Positions 1 to 10,900 of a stretch of DNA of 64,000 nucleotides are shown piece by piece. Numbering within the stretch: position 1 is the first letter of the stretch; each line of letters begins with the position of its first letter. The notes below the pieces were generated by a model. That model was not told the DNA's origin and did no database searches. It saw only the letters and a list, made by a program, of their open reading frames with translations. The position numbers and the translations under genes are program-made. Source of the DNA: Acanthopleura granulata (Eukaryota; Mollusca; Polyplacophora; Chitonida; Chitonidae); NCBI GenBank assembly GCA_016165875.1, contig JABBOT010000004.1, forward strand, positions 21,792,007 to 21,856,006, given 5' to 3'.

Positions 1-1147
1 GCCAATTTAGTACAGATTATGGCTACATGTTATATCAAAAACTGAGAATGTTTTTCACATAGTTATAATTTTTCAGAAATGGATATTGTGACAGTCACAA
101 ATGTGCCTTTTTGGCTACTTCAGTTCTATTCTTTCATTAATCTGTAAATTAATTATGCCTGTATCCATGCCTCTTCTGAAATAACTAAGATTGTAGGAGT
201 CTTTTCTTTTTAAATGAAAAAATAACCTCAGGCCACAGCAACCATGCTTCTTGTGTGATCATGATTTCTACACTTCAAGTTATACTACTAAAACTGACTA
301 CTAACAGACGAAATCTCTTCAGCTACATGATTTACATTATTTTCTAAACATGGATCGTTAGAGGACTTGTTCACCTAGTCTAATATTGCCTATAGGTATG
401 CAAATGAAAAATAAGCAGTCAACATGTATGCTGATTATATACCTAACACAGATAAACTCATGTCACTTTAGTATTAACACCTCATTTTCATGTGCATTAC
501 ACAAAATATCCACCTAAAACTGCTGATTTGATACCCGCACTTTTTTCCTTCAAATTGGACAGTTTCATAAGGCCTGCGGTATATAGATGTAACAGATTGG
601 TTGCAATAAAAGTCAGGGTAATACATGAATGCAAAGTGTTGATTTAGTCCAAAATCAACATCACAACCACACAATCTAATGAGTGAGAGGAAACAAAGAT
701 GCCCAACATGAGCTGGCACAAGATAGTTTTGTTGAAGGAAAAATTTTTTTTTTTCATGTTGATTTCATGTTGTTAATTTTACAAATGACAGCATGCAGGT
801 GGAAGCCATTATTTTCTATGCTGAATTTCAAACCTTGGCTTGGGCTCAAGGATAGCTTTCGTGACTTTAAAGACAAGCTATTCTAATGCAAGCCAATTCA
901 ACCTGTGCTGTCATTTCTGTTAACTGACATTCATCAAGCTGCGTGCCATTCATAACATGCGCCCTCTGCAGGCCTACATGCTGAATTCCTCTGTGACCCC
1001 TAAACCATCCCACTGGACAGCATGGGTCCCTGCAACGCCGATGAATAACCTTGAAACTTTTCTGTGCACAAGTTCATCTTCGTCACTCTGGATATTTCAA
1101 ATTTTGTTAATTCTTCTTAAAATGGTGTACTTTCAAATAAGCTTATT

Positions 1148-1235
1148 CTATTTTTAAAATGAGGAGACTGAATTAATGTTAATTAAAAGCTCTATTTTTA
1201 AAATGAGGAGACTGAACCAATGTTAATTAAAAGCC
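1148..1235. repeat. 44-bp direct tandem duplication
   Basis: Two near-identical 44-bp units lie side by side, each starting CTATTTTTAAAATGAGGAG and ending near TTAATTAAAAGC. They differ at only a few positions, so the duplication is recent. It sits in the ST7 intron with no coding consequence. Confidence 0.85.
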
Positions 1236-1268
1236 ATTTCTGCTATAAATGCATAACTATTTCTTATC

Positions 1269-1510
1269 CATTTATTTAATTAGGGTTTCATGCTGTACAC
1301 ATTAATAATTCACTTATACAATAGCTGCCAGCATTATGGTGGGAAGAAACTGGGCAGAGGCCAGGGAAAGCCACAACCATGCGCAAATTCCTGGCATACC
1401 TTCCCACCTATGGCCAGAGAGGAAGCCAGTCTGAGCCTGGTTTGAACTCACAGTGACCACTTTGGTGTGATGCTCCTGGGTAATTGCACTGCACTACCAC
1501 GGAGGTCCTC
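1269..1510 (-). mobile_element. tRNA-derived SINE, diverged full-length copy
   Basis: On the minus strand it has a tRNA-like head (B-box-like GTTCAAACC), then the shared core that reads on the plus strand as CCAGCATTATGGTGGGA and TTCCCACCTATGGCCAGAG, and an A/T-rich tail. The same core occurs in at least seven other places in this window. Transposition would be LINE-dependent; the copy is degenerate. Confidence 0.75.
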
Positions 1511-2029
1511 ACATAATTATTGAAGATAATTCTCGTTTGCTTACAGTGCCAAAGGAAGGTGTTTGCAACAAACAAGGCATATATATGAGAGAAGGTTGAG
1601 GAGCTATTAAATACTCATGCGACTCATGAATGTCACATGAAATTTTGACGGAGGGTTTAACTTGTTGAATTAGTACAGACATTAATACACTAACTGAGAA
1701 TTTTGCGTTCAAACTCGTACCAAGTGATTACACATCTGATAACATCAAGCACAAACCCTTACCTGAAGCACATTATGTCTCTACTGTTGCATCTACAATA
1801 CAAGTAACATGTATTTGCAGTGTGGGGTAACTCTCTTTCAAGCAATAACAGTTATAAGAGTTACGACAAGAAACTTTTTCAAATGTGTCAGATATATGGT
1901 AAAGTTTTAACAAGTCCAGGAATTATCTCCCTTGGATGAACTTTTCAGTGGCCATACTGATCATGCAACATAAGACAACCAAGACAACCAAGAACCTCCT
2001 TGATCAAGAAGTGTTAATATCTGAGAAGT

Positions 2030-2270
2030 TAACACACCAACGTGGCGGAATGACCCAGAGGCCTCTCATCAATGCAGTCGCTGTGAGCTCATGCTGGCTT
2101 TCTCTTCGGTCCTACTTGGGAAAGTCTGCTAGCAACCTGCAGCTGATCGTGGGTTTCCACAGGGGTCTGCCCGGTTTCCGCCCACCCTTATGCTGACTGC
2201 TGTTATATAACTGAAATATTCTTTAGTTTGATATAAAACACCAATCAAATATATAAATAAATAAATAAGA
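2030..2270 (+). mobile_element. tRNA-derived SINE, 5'-truncated or diverged copy
   Basis: It shares the core of the other copies: CATGCTGGCTTTCTCT, GCAACCTGCAGCTGATCGTG, TTCCGCCCACC and GAAATATTCTTTAGTTTGA. It ends in AAAACACCAATCAAAT followed by an ATAAATAAATAAATAA tail. The tail and the head direction put the element on the plus strand. Confidence 0.8.
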
Positions 2271-4100
2271 TAACCAGATGACGAGAGCAAGGGTGGGGGT
2301 AGAAATGTGTCTTCTTGCTGAGTTTGTGTGAGTGTATGGGACAGCTTTGAGTTTTGCTAGGTAGAACATGTTAGGTAATTTACCATAACTAATAGTAGTC
2401 TGTTTGCTCTGATTTGCACTGCAAGTAACTGGATCGCAAGGCACAAAATGGCAACATGTGTTGAGAAACCACACTGGAACCCCACTTCCAAGTACTAAAA
2501 ATAAACTCAAGGTTAGGAGACAGAAAACAGTGCAAATATCCTACCACAGTGCAATTGCCAGTGCAATTACATGTATCATTCTTTATCTGGACAAATTTGA
2601 GAAGACATACAGTATGTGTCATATGAGCTGATCATGTACTATCTGGTATTCCAGCCATTTCATGCTTCTGGCCCTTGAGTTTATTTTTAGCAGTTGCTTT
2701 GAGATTCCCCATGCGGTCTCTCAAGATACATCACCATTTTGTACATTGATAATATTGTCCATTAGGTCTAATTTCTGGTTCAAAATCCTTGTAAAAATTA
2801 CAAGGACATTTCGCAACATTTTTAAAAGAGAAGCACAGTGACAATGACACTTTGGAGCCATGTTATGGGTCATCAAAATTTGGCTAAACTTAATGTCATG
2901 GCAAACTTGGACTAGACTGATAGTAATTCAGTGAACTAAATGATCTCCCACCTAATTTAACATACTGACAATTCTCCAATCCCTTTACATGCACGCTACT
3001 CACAGCACACTGGCAAGGGGGTACATCAAAAGGCAGACTTAGCCAGGAAGAGGACATACGGTTATTTTCATAATCTCCAGAACAGATACAGCATCGACTA
3101 TTGTTTTGTCTCTACTCCGCAGACATTTGATTAATGCTTAAATAATCTTTGATGGTTATTTATTTTGCTAAGATGAGATTATAAACACTCACTACACGAA
3201 CTAGACCTTGTCTGGGACCAGACGTCATGGTTGTAAGAAACACGCACAACTTAAAGTTACAGCAGAATAATTAAATATATACAAGAACGACAGCAATAAT
3301 GGCTTTAAGAGACATGCTGTTACAGGCTTCTGAACCAACTTTTACCTAGTTACTTGCCTTGCAGCAATCTGTTGTGCTAAAGTTCTCGTTTCTTTTTTAT
3401 TTTACTTTTTGAAATTTAGGTTTCATTTCATGGGGAAGCCTTCTTGGAAAATGAAACCAAAGTGTGCCAAACTTTGGAAATTTACAAATATTTCTAGCTA
3501 ACAGGACGTAGGCTATACATGAGAGATATCAGCAGGTTGATTACAAAGTCAGAGGTACGCTTTATCAGCCAAAATGTTTTGTGTTCAACAAAGCCTGTGT
3601 CACTCGTTACATGTCTACCAACCGAATGAATATCAGAAATATAAAATATGGAGGTAGCACATTTAACCTTGCTGAAATGGACTGATAGTTGCAAAGTTTT
3701 CGTGTAAATGACACGAAATGTTCCTTTTGGCAAATCCGACAACATTTGAGGCTGTACCTTTGCGCAAGTCTCGTAATTGTTTTACTTGAATGAGAGTTAC
3801 CACGCACCGCAACTACTGTCATCATCTATCAGTCTAGCACATCTACTTACCAGCGCTGGGCAATTTATGCTGCACTGCACATAAAATTCATACGTCCAGC
3901 TCGAACAAATTTTAGCACATAAATCACAGTAGTTGTTGCAAACTGTCAAAATTTTTGCCCCCCTGTGTCCGCACAAATAACACACTTCAGGCGTAACATT
4001 GGTGGCTGTATAGGCGCTCATGCTACAACATGTTGTTGTTGTAAAAATCTCAGTACTCTACTTTTGTTCTTGAAATATAAGGGAAACATAAAGTTCTTAC

Positions 4101-4251
4101 CGTACGAAAAGTTCTCGCTCAGTTTGAGGGGACCTCTCAGAACGTAAACCACAAAAATGACAAGAGCAAACCAAACAGCCCACAAATACGTCCACGACCA
4201 TGCTATCCACGTCTTCACCTTGTCGAACCCTCTTGACATGAAACCCGCCAT
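4101..4251 (-). CDS. ST7: ST7/ST7L homologue, first coding exon (partial gene)
   Basis: The exon encodes 50 residues plus one base, from an ATG at 4251 in strong Kozak context (AAGATGGCGG), and ends at a GTAAGA donor at 4100-4095. The peptide starts [18 protein letters not shown] and contains WSWTYLW and [12 protein letters not shown]. It matches, from memory, the N-terminus of vertebrate suppressor of tumorigenicity 7, where the same tryptophan-rich first membrane segment is followed by an LRxPLKxxxN motif. ST7 proteins are multi-pass membrane proteins with TPR-like repeats; their function is poorly defined. The second exon (family motif FEWWYFRKYG) was not found in 1-4100, so the rest of the gene lies left of the window. 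Identification as ST7 family is fairly firm. ST7 versus ST7L cannot be told apart, since invertebrates usually have one copy. Confidence 0.82.
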
Positions 4252-4768
4252 CTTCTCAAATGCGCGAAGTTGTCAACCGGAAATGTTAGCTATATTTTCT
4301 TAAAGTAAAATATTCTCATTTAGCTTTTTTTCAGAGTTAACATGAAAGGAAATCAATTTTCTGTAAAAATGTATACCATAAAAAAATAATCATGTGCGGA
4401 AATTAAAAACGGCGTAGTTGGCGCGCATGAATTGAACTTTTGAACGCAAAACGAGGTTGAATCCTCTGACAAGACTTTGCAGTTTATTCGTTGTCAGAGG
4501 TTGGTATACATCGGTGTGGACGTACCACTTTCCCATTTCTAATTTGGTGTTGGAATATTAAGCCAAAGCGTGGGTATTAAAGACTATCGCGAAGACTATT
4601 TAGACTATATATAAAGACTATATTGTTGCACGCTTCGTTTCGAAAATTGGACCCTGTATAAGCAGTGCAGGACTGTCACAGTTACATAGAGCAGCTCAAA
4701 AGCCAAGAAAGCACCACATTGCAGAGAATTTATCGATGCCTTAAATAAGAATGATTGGCGATCTGTAG
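4252..4768. promoter_or_regulatory. Putative bidirectional promoter between ST7 and MCM3AP, with a possible MCM3AP 5' UTR exon
   Basis: The ST7 start codon at 4251 points left. The next gene, MCM3AP, points right, so its transcription start must lie between here and 7147. The gap holds a TATATATAAA string at 4606-4615, four AGACTAT heptamers (4581, 4593, 4602, 4615) and a perfect 10-bp inverted repeat (4463-4472 with 4491-4500). A GTAGTT donor-like site follows CTGTAG at 4768, so an untranslated exon of roughly 4640-4768 is possible. These elements are visible in the sequence; the promoter and exon roles are inferred, and no transcript evidence was available. Confidence 0.4.
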
Positions 4769-7147
4769 GTAGTTTTTAAAGGGGCTGCCCCTCTGAAACA
4801 TGTGAGCTTAACGGAATCGTTTTAAAACCCCTGCTGTATATGATCCCCTTGGATGATCATTGCTGAAGGAAGAAGATAAAGAATTTAACCACAAGGTAAC
4901 ATCTAAGTACAGACAGAAAAATACCCATGGTTTTGGGAATGGACCTCTATTAGATGTATCTGTATAGTAGTTCACAACGTCTAATTTATTAGGTTAATTG
5001 TGTACATATCTCTCCTTCACACATAGGAAAGATTGTCAGCCATATGCGAAAGGACAGTGGTTTATGCCTGGTACTCTGGCTTCCTCCATCCATAAAAAAG
5101 GAAATGGTATTGTATGTAAATAAAATATTCTTGATTATAAACTATGGTGTAACTGACATGTGCTTAATCCCTATGACATCATGGTATACATATTAAGTAT
5201 CGTGAAACAGTCGGTGAATTTTGTCATTGGTATTCATCAAGATTAGTGCATGATACTGTTTGAATTCAGCCTATATGTATATGTTTTCCCGGCAATCAAT
5301 GCCTGGAAACCATTACAAAAAAAATCATGCTCTGTATCATCAATTGCACATTTGTGTGACCTACAATGCCTGTCCTTGCTATGTAAAAAACAAAATTAAT
5401 TGATGCAAAAACAAAGGTATTACCCACCTTAAATCCCAAGGTGATAAAATCACAGACTGTAATGTTATGAATCTTTGAAGCAGCAATATGTATATGTCAG
5501 GTCATCTGCCAGGTATAAGTCTAGAAAATATTTACACATGTGGAGCAGTGGTAAGGTGTGCCACTCTTATTTCTTAGTTTTAAGCATTGAAGTTCTTTTC
5601 AAGGAGAAGAAGGGTGATAAATAGGCCAAAATGTATGGTAGTATCTTTGTCGTAATGTGTCTACTGTACATGTAGGCTGGGTCAAATTTACACCTCTAGT
5701 AGTGAGAAACAAGAGTGCTGATGATTGGCCCAGAGTAGCTGTCACATCTCACTTAGAAACTCTGAATTATAATAAGCAGTTACCGTAAGTCAGGTGATCA
5801 TGGTACTGGATATGCACGTTTACATTTGTGGAGGACCACTTTACCAGCAACAATGCCAAAGGCTGATATTATGTGCCCTGTCTTAATCACGCGGGACATA
5901 TATGATATAGCAATCGCGCACCTGTAACCATCAAATTTGTGTGGGGCATATCTCTGTCACTGTGAGGTCATTTTTCCATATTTTGATATGTTTTAGGAGT
6001 TGTCTTCCCTGTGCATTTGAATTTTATGCAGGTTGCATATTTGTGCAGAAGTACATTTAAAAATATATTAATACTGTGCATTAATTGTACTATATTTGCA
6101 GCAATAGCCCTTGTTTTATTTATCTTTGTTAATCTGTCATGATAGTTTACAAGAGAAAACTGTCAGGGAGCAAGGGAAGTGGTAGGGTCTTGAAGAGGAT
6201 GGGACCCCTTATATGTCCATCTTTGCAATCTCTGATTGCTTTCATGTTTATTACAGGGACTCCAGCTTCTGCCAGGTGTAAAACTGACTGCTGTTGTATG
6301 AGTATAAAATTCTTGCGTGTGTCACTACACAGCAGTAAAATAAATAAACAAGGTAAAACGCAGACGATGAGCCATATCCAGGCCTTCGAATTTGGCTGCC
6401 ATCACACTCCCTCAACGAGTGTACTCCCGAAACAAAAAGAAGGTATTCTAATAACTCCCGAAAAGTGTTCGTGGTAGTGTGAATCTCCGTGTGTAAATCA
6501 CACCTTTGGTCTTCTTCAACTGGTGTAATTATCACGCACCTGCTCAAAATCAAAAATGAAGGCCTACATATCCCAAGCCACATCAAACTGAAAACATTTT
6601 ACAGGTTAAATCATTACATGTGAATTACTATTTTTTCAAGACGTCTCTTACCTGGCAGTTGAACAGCTAAGTAATTTAAATCTGGCAGCTTTGTTCTGGT
6701 TATACAAAGTGTAAATCTTACCAATATTCCACACAGATGAAGCCATTGTGCATTATATGAATGAACCCATAAAACAAAGATTATAATTTTAAAAGAAATG
6801 AAGAAAGTTATTCTCCCCTCCCAACCCCCAATAAAAAATTATAAAATTATTTTTTATTCAAAGCTCTTTGGACTCATTCGGATGCTTAAATGTAATCTCT
6901 GGACCAACCTTTGGAGCCTTGGGAGAACTGTACGTTGATACTATTTTTGGGTCCCAAGAAGAAAGATGAGAAACATATTTGTGCCAATTTGTATGTTCGG
7001 ACTCACCCTAAACTTTGCATTAACTAATATAAAGCATGTGCTTCACAGATCCTTTAAGAGCCATTCACATGTATTGGTAAATACAATATGTATGGAATAG
7101 CAAGCGTTTTAAATGAAGTGAATCGTGTTGTAATTATATTTTTTCAG
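4769..7147 (+). other. Probable first intron of MCM3AP, non-coding
   Basis: This is about 2.4 kb of AT-rich sequence without a supportable coding region or a recognisable repeat. It ends in the acceptor TTTTTTCAG at 7147, directly before the exon that carries the MCM3AP start codon. A 112-codon open frame at 6139-6477 has no family features and is treated as chance. Confidence 0.5.
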
Positions 7148-7184
7148 GATAAATGTAATAAAATATACAGAAGAACTGACAGAT

Positions 7185-7914
7185 ATGAGTGGGCCATTTG
7201 GGCAGCAGACTAAGGAAAATGTCTTTGGGCAGCCTTCAGCCACATTTGGCCAAGGATTTGGGCATGTGTTCGGTGCATTGCAACCAACTGCATTTGCATC
7301 TGATGGAACTGTCAAAGAGGGAAGTTCATCATCACAATTTGCCCCTGCAACCTCAAGCATAGGTGCTGGATTATTTGCGACACCATCTAGTGATGGAAAA
7401 CCTCTTTCTCAAGGAGCTAATCAGATGGACAGTTCAACTACAGCTGGTCAGAATCTGTTTAAGCAGTTCGTATCCTTAGCTCCTGCAAGCCCAAGCTCAG
7501 TTTTTAGTGGTGGAAGTGTCTTTGGTGGAGGTAAACTTTTTGGCAGTAGCACCAGTACTGCAGGGGAGTCCAAGTCAGCATCAACAATGTTCCAGTATTC
7601 GTCTGACTCCACACCGAAGACTACAACATCCTCTAAAAGTTTTAAAAGTGAGTTTGACAAAGAACCTGAACCCAAAGGATTGCTTGGAAATGCAGCACCT
7701 GCAAATTTGTCTCTTGTATTCGGCACCTCAGGTGTAAGCTCATCGAAGCCGCGGCAGCTGTTTGGAAAAGAGGTTGGAGAACACTCTGACAGCTTGTTTA
7801 AAAGTGAAAAAGAAATAAGAGGGCGTGAACAGAAGGCACAACATGAACATGCAGAAGATGCAGTGGAAATAAATGTTAGTGATGAAGGGTCGAAAGAATA
7901 TCGTGACATTCAAG
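7185..7914 (+). CDS. MCM3AP: MCM3AP exon with start codon: FG-repeat nucleoporin-like N-terminus
   Basis: The exon opens after the acceptor TTTTTTCAG at 7147 and starts at ATG 7185, the first in-frame ATG. It gives 243 residues plus one base. The peptide is rich in Ser, Thr and Gly with scattered FG dipeptides ([45 protein letters not shown]). Such repeats let GANP contact the pore channel in the way FG-nucleoporins do. The donor AAG|GTAATG is at 7915. Without splicing the frame would stop at 7988, giving a 267-residue product. I treat that as intron read-through, not a real protein. Confidence 0.9.
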
Positions 7915-10900
7915 GTAATGAACATATGACCATGAATCAGAAAAATGTTTTTGATTTGACTGACCCTCCAAGAATTGCTCAGCTCTGAAGTTTTCACACA
8001 GTGTTATAGATGTTTTAGAAGTTAGTTTCTACATATGCACAATGCTGACGTCTTCATTTTGTACTTAACGCTAAGATTTTTGCCAGTTTAAGGCTGTCCA
8101 TGCAGTACATACATTTAAGGGTGGGTGAGTGTGCATTATGTGCAAGGGGTCTACAGTTATCCGTAGATGTACATTTGTAGCAAAAATTTATGATGTAAAT
8201 ACATAAATAGCACCTGAGCTATTGTACCGATTGGCAATATTCGCCACACATGGTGTACAAATGTCCCGAACGGAGTAGGTGTCCCTATTGGTTTTCAGCC
8301 ATCTCGTGCCATTAGCACATATTCTGTGTAGTCAGCCCAAACTGTTCAGTCAGGAATTACTAAAACTGGAAGCGGTATCAGAATCCATGGAGTGCTTACA
8401 TGAAAGTGAATCTGTTTGAAAAAAGTAGAAGTGCTATGACAATTGTCAGCAGTAACAGAACGAAGTGAAAAGCAGCCCTAAAACCATAAAACAGCTAGCG
8501 TGAGATGCCGCGCTGTTGCCAAGTTGACGATGCCTGTCTATGATTATATGTGACTTTGATATGTGACTCATGAGATGGCTTAAAACTGAAATCAGTGATA
8601 AATAAGTTAACTGGTTGACAAATGGTAGAATTGTCTTAGTTCGGTACATTTTGTAAATCTACTATGTACAGGGAGGGAGCTGGGGGGTCAGCACTTCTCA
8701 CGAGATGGGCACAGGGGGGAGAGGGTGTTGAAAAGTTTAAGCGCACATACTTTATGGATGGCCCCTTTTCAGATTGTTGGCTTCAGTATGTCAGATGCAA
8801 CTGATATACATGTACATGTAGCCATGCATTTCTGTGTTATCAATTCTTCCTGCTAACAGTTGCGGAACTGACAGGCTTTGCAGTAAACAATTTTAACATA
8901 TGTGCAATTCACCATAATTCATGCTCGTTCAACAAAGCAGTCAATTTTTTGTGCACTTTTACAGGTTCATTTGACTCTTGATCTGAAATTCAAATAGTGT
9001 GCATTTCTGTGCAATCAGCTCCTGCCACATGCTTGTCCAACACTATTACCTACATTATTGTTTGTGCAACCCTAACTCTGAGGTCGATTGGCCATGCTTT
9101 CACCTTAGCATCCACATTTACTGACATGGAACTCGATCTTGATATTGCTTGTACCGTCCTCAGCATTTAAAAACTGTGTGCTACAAAAACAGGCTTCCAG
9201 AAAGCTTGAAATAATTCTAAGTTAATATCAACCTATTGTTCCTGAATAATAAAGGTGACACCATCACAATTAACACAAATGTAACTGGTGTACCCCCATG
9301 CAGCAGAACTTCACAAACCACCATTTTACAAGCACATGACTGTTGCTATTGTGGGCTCATCTACTCGCCTCAAAATTGAGATAATTTTTTTTTTTTGTCT
9401 TAATAGTTTGCATACATGTACATGTAGCTCCTTTTGTCCATTATTACAGCAAAAGTTATACTCCCAGATAAGTTGGGGATCATCTTTTTATTGGCATAAT
9501 CCTTTTGGTCTCAATGCAAATGTTCCACAGGATTGTCTTTTTCCAGATGATGCCTAGTGTGGCCAAGATAATTGAAAATAGCAGTAAACGAAGTCAGGTC
9601 GGTTGTCTATATTATGTGCCCAATATATTTGTGTTGATTGTGAGATAGTGGTTTCTGACTACATTATTCACTAATAACCAGATGATATGATGTCAGAATT
9701 ATGGTACAATGAAAGGAAACATGTTTTTGTAGAGTACAGCTTTGACATTTTGAAGACAGCAATCGTGACAGTTTAGAGTTTCAGGTTAATGAAAGGAAGA
9801 GCACAGATCTGCATTTCTGAAAGGTAAACTGGGAAGAATAAAGCAGATTGTATATGTAGTGCAACCCCAATCCTTCTAGCTTGAACCCATGCTCCTGCAC
9901 AGAATGCTTCAAGAGATGGGCAACAAGGATCATCTGGTAACTTTTCAAATTTTCTAACACATGGGTTTACTGGACATCAGATCCTGGAACGTGTTGCAGT
10001 GTACATGATCTTAACAAATATATATAATTTGAAACGGTACAATAAGGGTTTTGCTTAATTCTGTTGTTTGTACAGGTCTCTTTGGAAAGCATCAGAAGGC
10101 TGCTCCTGAGAAAACAAACCTTAGAAGGAAACCGCTGATCAAAAGAGGTATTAATGGTTACGCATAACTATTTATCAAGCATATTTACAATTAACATCAT
10201 TCTAGTGAGTGTGAGACGTGTTGTCTCAGTTTAGTCCGGGGTGGGTCCTGTATTTAAGATGGGAGGACTTGGACATGTACTTGTATGTACAGTACAAGAT
10301 GGCAACTTTTCAGGCCAAGTACTTGTTTGGGCCAGTTGATTTGTTAGACGAACAGGACTTTTCTGAAATATAGTTCAGATAAAAACGTTGTTGTCAAAAC
10401 TCCTGAAACTCACCAAATGTGGGTTTGTTACTCCCAGCATGTTGGTTTTGTCCACACATAAAACAGGTCACCAAGCATCATACAAAAATGTCCCAATAGT
10501 ATGGCAGTTAAGACGGATCAAATAAATAAATAGATATTTATGTTGTTGTTGGAAGCCAAATTAGTGCACAGATATCATCGTGGTGAACTGCACACCTTGA
10601 AATGAAATTTACAAATTAGAATGTGGTCCTTGTGAATGAGTTACTGACGTCTGTGAGATTATAGGTTTGCTCTTGTTGTTTTCAGGAGATAGAGGCGGAG
10701 CAGGGGCGGCTAGGAGTATGTTCAGCAAGGCCATGTCTGGAGTTACTGGGAAAACTGACCGTAGAGTGGAAAAAGAAGGGCTTGACAACACTAAGAATCC
10801 TCCCACTGTGAGTGCCAGCCAAACTCAGAAGTCTGTGAGAGGTGTGTATTTGTGTGGGTACTTTGTGTGCCAAGTTGTTCTTACCCTGTTTTGTTAACTG

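Larger units (their letters stand above)
1..4100 (-). other. First intron of the ST7 homologue (5' part), non-coding
   Basis: No exon of the ST7 family or of any other gene is recognisable in this stretch on either strand. It holds two SINE copies (about 1269-1510 minus and 2030-2270 plus), a 44-bp tandem duplication (1148-1235) and AT-rich unique sequence. The short open frames here have no family features. Intron status is inferred from the clear donor at 4100. Confidence 0.6.

Noticed and set aside
3797..4021. Cys-rich 74-codon open frame on the minus strand
   Set aside because: It lies directly after the ST7 donor, has no match to ST7 exon 2, no splice acceptor fitting its frame, and no recognisable cysteine spacing.
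6139..6477. Overlapping 112- and 111-codon frames on both strands
   Set aside because: Neither has family features; they sit in a probable MCM3AP leader intron.
7448..7909. 153-codon open frame on the minus strand
   Set aside because: It is the antisense shadow of the MCM3AP FG exon, whose Ser/Gly-rich codons leave few stops on the other strand.
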